Source: an uncultured Candidatus Altimarinota bacterium
GTDB taxonomy: Bacteria > Patescibacteriota > Gracilibacteria > BD1-5 > UBA6164
Direction of reading: 5' to 3'
DNA length: 14,394 bases
Assembly (NCBI GenBank): GCA_938015605.1
Contig: CALLPO010000144.1
Coordinates: forward strand, 1 to 14,394
Shown: positions 1 through 7,713 of the stretch, in pieces
Layout: each line of letters begins with the position of its first letter
Numbering within the stretch: the first letter of the stretch is position 1
Made by a program: the position numbers and the translations under genes
Notes under the pieces: generated by a model
Told to the model about the DNA's origin: nothing
Seen by the model: the letters and a program-made list of their open reading frames with translations, nothing else
Databases searched by the model: none

Positions 1-555
1 CAAGAAAAAAATGTAGAAGTACTTGATGCCCCCGTTTCTGGTTGAGATATTGGAGCAAAAGCTTGAACTCTTGCAATCATGGTTGGTTGAGAAGAAGATA
101 CTTTTAACACTATTCTTCCTTTATTTGAAATCATGGGGAAAAATATAGTTCTTGAATGAAAATCTTGAGCAGGACAGCATACAAAAGCTGCTAACCAGAT
201 TGGTATTGCTTGAAATACTATTGCATTGTGTGAAGCACTATTATATGCAGAAAAGGCGTGACTTAATCTAGAAAAAGTTGCTCAAATAGTTGGTTCTGGT
301 GCTGCTTGAAGTTGGGGGTGGACAAATCTTGCACCAAAAATAATTACTTGAGAATTAGATACAGTATTTTTTGTAAAGCATTTTAAAAAAGATCTAAAAA
401 TAGTTCTTGATGAGTGTGAAGCTATGAACCTTTCTCTCCCAGGTTTAGCCCTTGCTAATGAACTATATAAACAAATGAAAGCTTATAATTGAGATGAACT
501 AGGAACTCATGCTCTAATTACAGTTCTAAGAAGAATGAATAATATGAGTAAATAA
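1..555 (+). CDS. Beta-hydroxyacid dehydrogenase (3-hydroxyisobutyrate/tartronate semialdehyde reductase family), C-terminal part
   Basis: This is the last 184 residues of a cytoplasmic NAD(P)-dependent beta-hydroxyacid dehydrogenase; the N-terminal Rossmann segment lies left of the window. The frame is open from base 1 to TAA only if TGA is Gly. Family landmarks: the substrate-binding DAPVSGG motif (residues 9-15, with G15 = TGA), the catalytic-lysine stretch GAGQHTKAANQ (residues 56-66, catalytic Lys K62 and N65), and the KDL motif near residue 130. The C-terminal all-helical dimerisation domain is complete. The family (GarR, GlxR, MmsB) reduces 2-carbon-branched or tartronate semialdehydes; the exact substrate cannot be read from this fragment. 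A hairpin terminator follows at once, so it ends its transcript. Family assignment is firm; substrate is unknown. Confidence 0.88.
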
Positions 556-582
556 AAAAACATCCAAAAGGATGTTTTTTTA
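554..582. terminator. Bidirectional hairpin terminator between the dehydrogenase and rpsU
   Basis: The arms AAAAAACATCC and GGATGTTTTTT pair around an AAAA loop, with a T-run on either strand. It overlaps the dehydrogenase stop codon and lies 9 bases beyond the rpsU stop on the other strand, so it can end both convergent transcripts. Confidence 0.8.
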
Positions 583-591
583 TTTGTCTTA

Positions 592-792
592 CTAGAAGTA
601 AACTTTTGTGTTTAAATCTCTATAGTGACTTCTAATAATAGCTTTTTCTCTTTGTTTTCTTTTTGAGTCTCATTTAACTGCATATCTAGAAGTTCTTAGC
701 TTAGTAGCTATTCTAGATTGGAAAAACATTTTTTTATATCTTAGAACTAATTTTTCATTAGTTTCTCATTCATTTCTTACTGCATATATCAT
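592..792 (-). CDS. rpsU: 30S ribosomal protein bS21
   Basis: A 66-residue, very basic protein that matches bS21 in length and pattern: an N-terminal VRNEGETNE segment, then KLVLRYKKMF, then a long Arg/Lys-rich helical tail. bS21 sits on the small-subunit platform beside the 3' end of 16S rRNA and aids initiation. Both glycines are TGA codons, so the gene looks broken under the standard code. It starts at ATG 790-792, preceded by an AAGAGGA element 9 bases upstream, which is the clearest Shine-Dalgarno-like site in the window. A near-consensus promoter lies at 839-866. It is transcribed divergently from rbfA, another 30S-related gene. bS21 sequences are short and variable, so the family call rests on overall pattern rather than on an invariant motif. 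Confidence 0.68.
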
Positions 793-801
793 AATTTTCT
801 A

Positions 802-808
802 TCCTCTT
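802..808 (-). promoter_or_regulatory. Shine-Dalgarno-like site of rpsU
   Basis: AAGAGGA on the minus strand, 9 bases before the rpsU ATG. It can offer a 4-base GAGG or AGGA match to the usual anti-SD. The other genes in this window have no comparable purine block at a useful distance, which makes this site unusual here. Confidence 0.6.
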
Positions 809-838
809 ATGTAGGTATTATATTTAAATTACTTCGGC

Positions 839-866
839 AGTATATTATTAAATTTTTGTTTGTCAA
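839..866 (-). promoter_or_regulatory. Sigma-70 promoter of rpsU
   Basis: On the minus strand, TTGACA (861-866) and TATACT (839-844) are separated by 16 bases. The start point would fall near 832, giving a leader of about 40 bases that contains the SD-like site. The -35 box overlaps a possible plus-strand TTGTCA (860-865) facing rbfA, so the two divergent promoters may compete. Confidence 0.72.
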
Positions 867-921
867 AAATAAATTAGTGGATAATATCTATATAATAAAT
901 ATTAATACTCATACCCTTAAA

Positions 922-1287
922 ATGAATACTGAAAAGAGAAAAAAACTTGAACAAATAATCAGAGTTATTGTGAGTAGATTTATCACTGAAGACCTTCCTG
1001 ATAATGAAAATATTTTTGGTATTATTAATATTTCTGAGCTGATTTTATCTACTGATGGAAGTTATCTAGACATAAAAGTAAGTGCTTTTCATCATGAGGA
1101 CCTCCTTACAAAAACCCTTGCAAAATATGCTTATATTATTCAAAGAAGTATTTGAAAAGAAGTATCAATGAGAATAAATCCAAGAGTGAGATTTAGATAT
1201 GATGATTCATGAGAGATATGACAAGAAATAACTAAAGAAATCAATTCAATTGATATTGAAGATATGGAAAAAAAATTAGGACAATAA
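922..1287 (+). CDS. rbfA: Ribosome-binding factor A (RbfA)
   Basis: A 121-residue protein of RbfA size. RbfA is a KH-fold protein that binds the immature 30S subunit and assists late 16S rRNA maturation. The diagnostic C-terminal pattern INPRVRFRYDDS (residues 85-96; family consensus P-x-L-x-F-x-x-D) is followed by GEIGQEI, with Gly 78, 97 and 100 encoded by TGA. The N-terminal helix (NTEKRKKLEQIIRVIVSRF) and the central strand segment with HHEDLL fit the fold. ATG 922 is the first ATG in the frame; an earlier TTG at 856 lies inside the likely promoter region and was not used. No Shine-Dalgarno site precedes the ATG. ftsQ follows after 25 bases and is probably co-transcribed. Confidence 0.85.
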
Positions 1288-1312
1288 ATTATATTTTTTA
1301 TATTATATAATC

Positions 1313-2260
1313 ATGGGAGTTAAGTTTTTCAATTTTTTTAAAAGTAAAAAGAAAAAATTTCAGGAACAAACTAAGCAAGAAAAAAATAGACTTTATCTCA
1401 GAAAAAAAGAGAAGAAGTCTATTTATGGTAAGCAAAGACTAGCAAAACAAAAACAACTACATATAAATTTTGATTTTAGAAAAAAGGGTTTAATAAGTAT
1501 TTCATTATTTGGCTTTATTGCTGCTTCAATTTGAATAGTTTTTTTATTTAAAGCAGAATATTTTACTGTAAAACAGATTACTCTACATTCAACTGATTCA
1601 CTTACAGATATTAATGTTGCATATAATAGTATTGATTCGTTTCGTAATACTAATATATTCAGAATTACTACTCAGAATGTGCTACAAAGATTGCAAACAT
1701 ACCAACCAAACATAGAATCAATATCTTTAGAAAAACAACTCCCTGACTCATTAGATATAATTATTGAGTCGTCACCAATTATGATGTATGCTATTTTTAA
1801 TGATAAATTTTATGCTGTATCTCAAAATGGTGTAGCAATTAAGCAGAAGGAAATACCAAGTGAAACAAATATGAATTCAATTGAAATTATGCAAGACAAA
1901 AAAACTTCTGCTTTAAACATAAACTATACATACATTCTAGAAACAGAATCAATTCTAAAAATTACTTCTTTACTTAGAAACTTCCAAGACAACCTTATTG
2001 ATTTTACATCAGAAAGAATACAATACTACACAAAAGAATCTGAACTGCATATCCATCTTGAGAATAAAACACTTCTTATTTTTGATACAAATGGAGATAT
2101 CGCTGAACAGGTAAAAAAACTCCTAGTCTTCTATAAGGAAACTCAAAAACTCAAACATATTTATGTTGATCTAAGGATCAGCAATAAAGTATTTCATTGT
2201 GACTATACTACTGAATATCAATGCAGACAAAATTTAAAAAAATTATATACAAAAAAATAG
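1313..2260 (+). CDS. ftsQ: Cell-division protein FtsQ/DivIB-like
   Basis: A 315-residue bitopic membrane protein with FtsQ layout. A basic cytoplasmic tail of about 57 residues (many Lys/Arg) is followed by one transmembrane segment at residues 58-79, which contains the only TGA-encoded Gly. A POTRA-like domain covers roughly 82-152 (FTVKQITLHSTD..., then an LPDSLDIIIESSP strand). A beta domain then begins YAVSQNGVAI, as in FtsQ where the POTRA domain is followed by an xxDxxG turn. The late segment KHIYVDLRISNKVF resembles the usual yIDLRf strand. FtsQ links FtsB/FtsL to the septal peptidoglycan machinery. The start is ATG 1313, the first ATG after the rbfA stop; no Shine-Dalgarno site is visible. 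It ends convergently with the anti-sigma gene, within a shared hairpin. Confidence 0.75.
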
Positions 2261-2289
2261 AACCTATATTTTTAATAAGTTCTATTTTT
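2253..2289. terminator. Shared terminator hairpin of ftsQ and the anti-sigma gene
   Basis: The 11-base arms AAAAATAGAAC (2253-2263) and GTTCTATTTTT (2279-2289) pair perfectly around a 15-base AT-rich loop. The left arm contains the ftsQ TAG stop (2258-2260) and the right arm contains the TAG stop of the opposite gene (2282-2284), so one hairpin serves both convergent genes. Confidence 0.75.
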
Positions 2290-2815
2290 CTGTTTCTATT
2301 TCTTTTCTAATTCACACAATCAAACCTCAATTCTTAACATCTGTGAAATAAAGTTCATCTACAAGTCTTGATATAATCATAAATAGTCATCTTCATCTTA
2401 TTGATTTATGATTATCAAATCATTTAGTTTTATTTTTATCCCTTAATCATTCCATTTCAAGTGCAGTTTTTGCATCTTTTCAATTTCAAGTATCTTCTAC
2501 TTCCAAACAAACTTCTACTTTATCTCATTTAATTAGTGTCCTGATAACCATTTTATTTATATCATCCTCTTTACTTCAATATTCAATACTATTATTATTG
2601 AGTTCATCAGCTATAAGTGTTAACCTTGATTTCCATGTAGATTTAAAGTGGAAAAAGTCTGACATATCAACAATAAAATCTCTTAACACCTTTGAACTCC
2701 TAAAAATAGCTGGATATTCAACACAAATATCAAGCCCACTTTTGTTAAAATTCTTTCTGATTATGTCTTTTCTATCTGATGATTCAATAATATCAGATAT
2801 AGTAATACATTTCAT
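2282..2815 (-). CDS. RsbW-like anti-sigma factor / GHKL ATPase domain protein
   Basis: A 177-residue stand-alone ATP-binding domain of the histidine-kinase-like (GHKL) superfamily, closest in layout to anti-sigma factors with serine/threonine kinase activity (RsbW, SpoIIAB). Visible motifs: N-box ADELNNNSIEYG (residues 69-80), G1 box EDTGNGKD (107-114) and G2 box IRGRGLFMI (139-147). Both invariant G1 glycines and both G2 glycines are TGA codons, and 10 of its 12 Gly codons are TGA. There is no sensor, transmembrane or dimerisation domain. A near-consensus promoter at 2845-2873 puts transcription start near 2838, which selects ATG 2815 over the upstream TTG at 2854. No anti-anti-sigma (STAS) or PP2C phosphatase gene is next to it, so the partner is unknown. 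The domain call is strong; the anti-sigma role is inferred. Confidence 0.78.
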
Positions 2816-2844
2816 CTCTTCTAAAAGTAAGAAATACTGTAGAT

Positions 2845-2873
2845 AGTATACCAAATAATTGCTATAAAATCAA
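2845..2873 (-). promoter_or_regulatory. Sigma-70 promoter of the anti-sigma gene
   Basis: On the minus strand, TTGATT (2868-2873) and TATACT (2845-2850) are exactly 17 bases apart. The predicted start near 2838 leaves a leader of about 23 bases before ATG 2815. The -35 box abuts the HU terminator hairpin. Confidence 0.68.
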
Positions 2874-2909
2874 AAAAAGAACACTATTTAAATAAATAGT
2901 GTTCTTTTT
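2874..2909 (-). terminator. Terminator of the HU gene
   Basis: A 16-base perfect stem (2874-2889 with 2894-2909) and a 4-base loop, 13 bases past the HU stop. T-runs flank both arms, so it could work in both directions. Confidence 0.82.
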
Positions 2910-2922
2910 AAGAAAGTGTTTA

Positions 2923-3195
2923 TTATCTAACAGCTTCTTTAAGAGTTTTACCAGCTCTGAAAACAGGAGAGTTCATTGCAGGAATTTTAATAGCTTCTTT
3001 AGTTCTTGGGTTAACACCATTTCTAGCAGCTCTTTTAGAGATTTTAAATGCACCAAAACCAGTAATATTAACTTCACCACCTTTTTTAAGTTCAGAAGTA
3101 ACAATTTCAATACCAGCAGTTAACATTTTAGCAACAGCATCTTGACTTAAACCAGCTTCAGCTGCAATAGCTTTTATAAATTCAATTTTTTTCAT
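2923..3195 (-). CDS. hup: DNA-binding protein HU
   Basis: A 90-residue protein, the canonical HU length. HU is a dimeric nucleoid protein that bends DNA without strict sequence specificity. It shows the helical N-terminal half (MKKIEFIKAIAAEAGLS), the GFGAF turn (residues 50-54 region) and the beta-arm RNGVNPRTKEAIKIPA with the intercalating proline after the conserved Asn, followed by the conserved PVFRAGKTLKEAV tail. It starts at ATG 3193-3195; in-frame extension upstream runs into the leader and adds residues not seen in HU. Unlike its neighbours, none of its 8 Gly codons is TGA. It is a single-gene unit with its own promoter (3236-3263) and terminator (2874-2909). No Shine-Dalgarno site precedes the ATG. 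Confidence 0.95.
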   Translation of the reverse strand: MKKIEFIKAIAAEAGLSQDAVAKMLTAGIEIVTSELKKGGEVNITGFGAFKISKRAARNGVNPRTKEAIKIPAMNSPVFRAGKTLKEAVR

Positions 3196-3235
3196 AATCA
3201 AAGTGTTAATAATAATAAAACATTGTAACTCCCTC

Positions 3236-3263
3236 AATATAGCCCTTTTACATTTTATTGCAA
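3236..3263 (-). promoter_or_regulatory. Probable promoter of the HU gene
   Basis: On the minus strand, TTGCAA (3258-3263) and TATATT (3236-3241) are 16 bases apart. Start would fall near 3229, giving a leader of about 35 bases. The rest of the gap (3196-3343) holds only this leader and the pilus-operon terminator. Confidence 0.55.
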
Positions 3264-3316
3264 ATCTTTTTTTATTTTTCTTCCCTTTACATAAGGGTTT
3301 ATAGTAAAAAAGTAAA

Positions 3317-3344
3317 AATAAATGGCTTAATTAAGCCATTTATT
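3317..3344 (-). terminator. Terminator of the type IV pilus operon
   Basis: A perfect 28-base palindrome: arms AATAAATGGCTTAA (3317-3330) and TTAAGCCATTTATT (3331-3344). It touches the stop codon of the last pilus gene and is followed on the minus strand by a T-rich tract (A-run at 3306-3318 on the plus strand). Confidence 0.78.
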
Positions 3345-4132
3345 TAATTACTATATAATGAATATTTTAACATATTCAAAAATTCTGTATTATTAATTGA
3401 TGTTGAAATATTTTGTTTATACTTTCAAACTGTTACTGTTGAAGTGATATTTCACACTGGTTTTGAAAATAATTCTCATAAACCTGCACCCAAAATATAA
3501 TCTTTTCCTACTACTCATTTATTAAATAGCATGAGATAACTATTAGTATTTCCAGCTCATGACGGAGAAGGTTTTAAAAAATATTGTACAGTTTTTGCTC
3601 ATGAAGTGTACTTTCAATCATTTTTCTTATAAACTTGGCTTGTCGTCATATTAAAATCTCCATTTCAAGACATTCACTCTCAAGCACCTATAATATTCCA
3701 AATAATATCAGTATCAGCAGTTAAATTTGGTTTTGTAATTCAAACAGTATTCACAAATAGTGGGATGATAACTGTCTCTCAACTCTCTAGAGATCAGCTA
3801 AAACTATTCACTGCAATATCTGTTGTATAAGAAATCAAAGGATCAGATTGAGCTTTAAACGATCATGTAAATGTGAGAGATTTAGAACCTATATCTGTAC
3901 TAGCTAAATCTTTATCAGTAGCATATCAATTCTCTTTAATGTTTAATAATCAAAGCTCCATAGCTCATTCTGCACCAGCATATGCTTTAAGATAATTTTC
4001 TGATCATCTGCTATCTTTCATCTCTCTGAGTACTAAGTTAAACACACCTGTCGTTAACACTAATAAAAAACCAATCATAAAAATAGCTATAACTATAGAA
4101 AATCACTGTTTATTTTGGTTATTTTTTTTCAT
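3344..4132 (-). CDS. PilX-like minor pilin
   Basis: A 262-residue type IV prepilin-like protein, last gene of the pilus operon and 4 bases after the preceding pilin gene. A short basic leader, MKKNNQNKQG, ends at the likely prepilin-peptidase site G10/F11; this Gly is a TGA codon. The mature N-terminus FSIVIAIFMIGFLLVLTTGVF is a hydrophobic helix, and residue 5 is Ile rather than the usual Glu. Loss of Glu5 is typical of tip-type subunits (PilX/GspK class), which cap the pilus. The remaining 210 or so residues are a Gly/Ser/Thr-rich exported domain with no motif I recognise and no cysteine pair. PilX is inferred from position at the end of a GspH-PilV-PilW series and from the leader; the exact subtype is uncertain. 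Confidence 0.72.
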
Positions 4133-4136
4133 AGTA

Positions 4137-4739
4137 TTATTTTACTTGTAAACTTCTTTCACTAAGCGTTGTTTGAAAATGAATTACTGATCATCTAATT
4201 AAATCTGGTCTTACTCAGTTTTTTATTGCTGCTCTAACACTCATATTAATTGTTACCTTAGGTATAGGTCAGTTTGTCATGCTGAATTCTAAATTAGTAA
4301 ATGACATTTTTGAATTTGTAAGTGGTCATAATCATTTCTTAACAAGAGTACAAGTTGTAGCAATATCTGTACATAATGTTGCATCAATTCTTGTATCATA
4401 ATTTGCAGCCAGTATTTTTTCAGAATTTGAAAGAAAATAATAATCATTTCAAATCTTTAATGCACTTCATACACTTGATCCTGTTCAATAAGCATCTCAA
4501 TTTGTTTCTGATAGACCAGTAATACCATTTTTTCTTACATCCTCAGCAAGAGTCTCAACAACTGACTTTATATTTTGCTGCATTTCACGATTTAAATCAG
4601 CTTTAAGAGCAATTTCTGAAGAAGTAGCATAGATCATTAAAATTGATACCATTACAATTGCAAGGATTGTCATAGAAACAAGTACTTCTACAAGAGTAAA
4701 AGCATTGTTTTTTTTAGAAATGTTAGGGTAATTTTGCAT
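4137..4739 (-). CDS. PilW-like minor pilin
   Basis: A 200-residue prepilin. The leader MQNYPNISKKNNA is followed by FTLVEVLVSMTILAIVMVSI, a class III signal with Glu at mature position 5. The residue before the cut is Ala (A13/F14) instead of Gly. The helix continues into SEIALKADLNREMQQNIKSVVETLAEDVRKNG, the pattern seen in PilW/GspJ-type minor pilins (usually described as E-x-x-Q-x-x-l...l..dl). The C-terminal half has a Cys pair, C123 and C130, that could form a pilin disulfide loop. It lies 9 bases after the PilV-like gene and 4 bases before the PilX-like gene, so the pilins are clearly co-transcribed. The pilin class is certain; PilW is inferred. Confidence 0.76.
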
Positions 4740-4748
4740 AAATATCTT

Positions 4749-5402
4749 TTATAATCTTTTCCAGTCAGCTAAAATAGTGGTTATCTCAATATCATAAATT
4801 CACTTTTCATTCCAGAATACTCTTGAGCGAATCTTCAAGGCATTATTTACTGCATTAGTTTCTGCTATATCATCATATAACTGCTTTATTTCAATATACC
4901 TATAAAAAGGGGTTTTCTTTGTGTTTATCACTGCATTTCAGAGACTATTTACACAATAAATGTATTGATTTTCTGAATTTAAACAGAGCCTATATATATC
5001 TTCATCTGTATCACTAATACTTTTTAGTGAAGCTTTAAATTCTACAACTTCTGGTTCTGTTGATGCTAGTATTGTTCAACTTCAAAATCATACTCACAAA
5101 TCTAATTCCAATCTATAAAAATCAGTACTCCCTGTAAGTACATCAGTATAATTTCATGATAATGGTCTTAATGTATTCCATTTTTGAAGTCTTGCATAAT
5201 TTGTATCACGTATATTTCTTATCAATTCAATCTGTTCCCTTGCTAGGTTTGATGCAATAATTTGATTTTTATTGTAAGTATTAATTCTAGAAGTTGAGCT
5301 TATAACCATGTACACTGCTGAAATTCCTAGAGTAAATATAAAAATCCCCACCATTATTTCTATAATAGAGAGCGCCTTTTTATGTGAATTATTTTTTTTC
5401 AT
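4749..5402 (-). CDS. pilV: PilV-like minor pilin
   Basis: A 217-residue prepilin. The leader MKKNNSHKKA precedes LSIIEIMVGIFIFTLGISAVY, with Glu at mature position 5; the predicted cut is A10/L11 rather than Gly/Phe. The stretch NQIIASNLAREQIELIRNIRDTNY (residues 46-69) matches the strongly conserved post-helix region of PilV/GspI pilins (A-x-x-L-A-x-E-x-x-E-x-x-R-x-x-R). The distal part includes TGA-encoded glycines and a Cys pair (in the IYRLCLNSEN and YIYCVN segments). PilV-type subunits belong to the priming complex that starts pilus assembly. It is 10 bases after the GspH-like gene and 9 bases before the PilW-like gene. No Shine-Dalgarno site precedes ATG 5402. Confidence 0.8.
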
Positions 5403-5412
5403 ATTTTTTTAT

Positions 5413-5952
5413 TTACTGAACATCAGCTACATATGTTTTTGTATAGTATTTTATTTTTTTATTAAGATTTCAAACATCAGCTCACCCCATTCAAACACTA
5501 AGTTCTAAGTTTGTATCATTAAAGTTATTTGTGTTTTCTAAATAGTTCCCACTTCAAGAAATCGCATCATAGATAAATAAATAATCTTTTCATGATATTT
5601 TAACTCATGGTTCAAGTTTTTTCTTCTCAAATAGTTTTGATGAATCAATCTTATCATTGTATGATGGAACTGATTTACTATGTGGATATGGATATTGAAA
5701 GATAGAAATATCTTCTGATCAGCTTGAAAAAAGTACTCAAATAGATGAATTTCAAGTTCAAGTAAGAGAACCATTGATTGCTAGATTTCTTGATTCATAT
5801 AAAGTTTGAGCAACAATTTTAGCTGAATTTCTTACTTTTTGCTTTGTTTGGAAATGTTGATACGGAGCATATACCATCATACTCAAAATGAGCATTATAG
5901 TTATAACAACCATAAGTTCAATCAAAGTAAATGCTTTTTTTTCTAACTTCAT
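5413..5952 (-). CDS. GspH/FimT-like minor pilin
   Basis: A 179-residue prepilin with a six-residue leader, MKLEKKA/FTLIELMVVITIMLILS. Glu is at mature position 5 and Ala stands in place of Gly before the cut. After the helix, the segment RNSAKIVAQTLYESRNLAINGS (residues 41-62) is the typical GspH/FimT pattern, in which a conserved Asn/Ser-rich turn follows an E-x-R-x-x-A helix. The rest is an exported beta domain with several TGA-encoded glycines and no Cys. GspH/FimT subunits form the priming tip complex, and FimT-type proteins in some bacteria bind DNA; no such function can be read here. It is the first of four pilins, 13 bases after pilC. Confidence 0.8.
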
Positions 5953-5965
5953 AATTGAGTGATTT

Positions 5966-7060
5966 TTAATTAACTGTTTGAGTCACCTTTAATATAGCTC
6001 CAAAAATTGCAAATGCAAACCAAAGAACAAATGTTCATGCAATTAAAATTGCAATTGGTTCTATCCATTTAGTAAGATTAGCTAAAGAATAATCAACTTC
6101 TCTAGTATATTGAGCATTGATCTTTTTTGAAATCTCTTCAATTCTTGCAGTTTTTTCTCAAACTGACAACATTTGTAAGAAATCAAGTGGGAAATACCTC
6201 CCTTGTGAATCTACTTCTTCCATTGATTCTACAATTTTTTTACCATTTGAAACCTTTTCAATAATTCTTTCAAATAATGACTCATAAAGTTCACTTCCTG
6301 TAGATTTTCCTGTTAGTCTTAATGCCTTAATAATGTTTACTCATGAACCCACAAGTGTTCATACACTAGCAGAAATATTAGAAAGAACATAATTCTGAAA
6401 TACTGCACCAATAAGAGGAGTTGAAAGAAGAATATTATTAATTTTATTTTTTCATTCAGGTGTAGATCTATATCAAACAAATGCTACAATTCATGCAAAT
6501 ACAACAAAAATTATATACCAGTAGTTGTTTATTAAAAAATTTGATGTCCCTATTAAGGCAACTGTTGCTGCAGGGAGTTCAACCTCTGCGGTTTCAAATA
6601 ATGGTGTCAAAGAAGGAATTACATATGATAATACAATTATTACAGCTAGAATTAAAAACAAAAAAATGATTATTGGGTAAGTTAAAGCACCCTTAACTTT
6701 CTTTTTCAATTCAGAAGTTCTCTTTAAATCATCACTTAATTTTTGTAGAGCCTCAACAAGCATTCATGTAGATTCTCATGCTTCAATTATTGAGACTTCT
6801 CATATATCAAATATTTGTGGGACCTTTCTCATAGATTTAGAAAAAGAGTCTCCACTGTTAACATATGTTTTTAGTTCATCTATTTTTTCTATAAAGAAAG
6901 GATTTTTAATTCTTGCTAAAACTGAATCTAAAGCATCGGAAATTGTCACTCAAGAATCAACCATAACTGATAAGTATTCAAAAAAGTTATATTTCTCAAC
7001 AGAAGAAACACTTTTAAAGAAAATAATCTCTTTTTGTTTATTGTTTTGTGTATTTGACAT
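5966..7060 (-). CDS. pilC: Type IV pilus inner-membrane platform protein PilC (GspF family)
   Basis: A 364-residue polytopic protein with the two tandem GspF cytoplasmic domains of the pilus assembly platform. Domain 1 (about 24-130) contains the conserved SGVTISDALDSV and the EAGESTGML motif (residues 93-101), in which both glycines are TGA. Transmembrane segments lie near 126-149, 179-197 and 334-357, as in PilC/GspF. Domain 2 (about 215-330) repeats the pattern with LVGSGVNIIKALRLT and LSVGEKTARIEEI. The protein couples the PilB/PilT ATPases to pilin insertion and extraction. It is slightly shorter than the usual 390-410 residues because the N-terminal arm is short. It follows pilO by 39 bases. 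The ATPase and prepilin-peptidase genes are not in the window. Confidence 0.93.
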
Positions 7061-7099
7061 AGTTTTGTCGTTGTATAATTATTTAGTTTTAACTTCTTC

Positions 7100-7675
7100 C
7101 TATTTATTTTCTATTGTAGAGTTTTGTTTAATTTCTTTATAATAAAGTGTGAGAGGTACCTGAATATTAAAAAATTTATCTTTATCTTTAGGTAAGGTAA
7201 AACTATTAATATAGAATTTATATTTTGAGTCTGTAATTAAAAAATCTAGGAAATCAATCATTACTTGTTTATTTCAAACTCTTGCAGAAATGCTAACATT
7301 TGATTCATTAAATCATAATTCGTTAATAATTGGCTCAGACATTGCAACAGATATGATTTTCATTTCACCATTTTTTGAATAATTAGTAGAAAATCAATAG
7401 ATTTCATTAATTATTTCATCTTCATTAAATTGTTGTAGGTATTTTCAAATTTCATTATTATTAGACCCATCAAGTTTTTTTAATTCTTTTTGCTTTTTCT
7501 CTAAAATATCAATCTCTGAAAGTTGTTTAGCATGTGTACTTTTATTGTCATCATAACTACTCATTGTAGAAATCAGTGTTGAATAATATCCTTTTGTAAA
7601 AAAAACAAATATAAATAATGATAACAGTACTAAAAGCATTGATACAAATTTTGAATTATTATTTGGTATAGACAT
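7100..7675 (-). CDS. pilO: PilO-like type IV pilus assembly protein
   Basis: A 191-residue bitopic protein: a short cytoplasmic tail, one transmembrane segment (about residues 9-28), then a coiled-coil stretch (STHAKQLSEIDILEKKQKELKKLDG) and an alpha/beta C-terminal domain. This is the architecture of PilO, which pairs with PilN to form the periplasmic or extracytoplasmic alignment ring. Sequence identity to PilO is too low to see by eye; the call rests on size, topology, position after a PilN-like gene and before pilC, and the C-terminal segment on short-range structure (VMIDFLDFLI... FYINSFTL), which fits the PilO ferredoxin-like fold. Spacing is 38 bases to the gene before it and 39 to pilC. 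No Shine-Dalgarno site is visible. Confidence 0.62.
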
Positions 7676-7713
7676 AGTTGAATTATTAATTAAGTAATGA
7701 TTAGCTTGTTAAA

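Noticed and set aside
856..921. TTG-initiated N-terminal extension of RbfA
   Set aside because: The added residues are not RbfA-like and overlap the divergent promoter region; ATG 922 gives the normal length.
2816..2854. TTG start at 2854 for the anti-sigma gene, adding 13 residues
   Set aside because: The TTG lies upstream of the -10 box of a good promoter, so it would not be in the transcript. ATG 2815 is preferred.
2899..3123. Plus-strand open frame opposite HU
   Set aside because: It is the antisense shadow of HU, with low-complexity Ser/Phe translation and no start signal.
3206..3223. Five-codon leader ORF (MFYYY) after a GGGAG box before HU
   Set aside because: The predicted start point leaves the GGGAG at or before the 5' end of the RNA, and the codons are simple AT repeats. 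Probably chance.
4497..5402. Degenerate or frameshifted pilin genes
   Set aside because: With TGA as Gly each pilin reads through without any frameshift and reaches a normal length.
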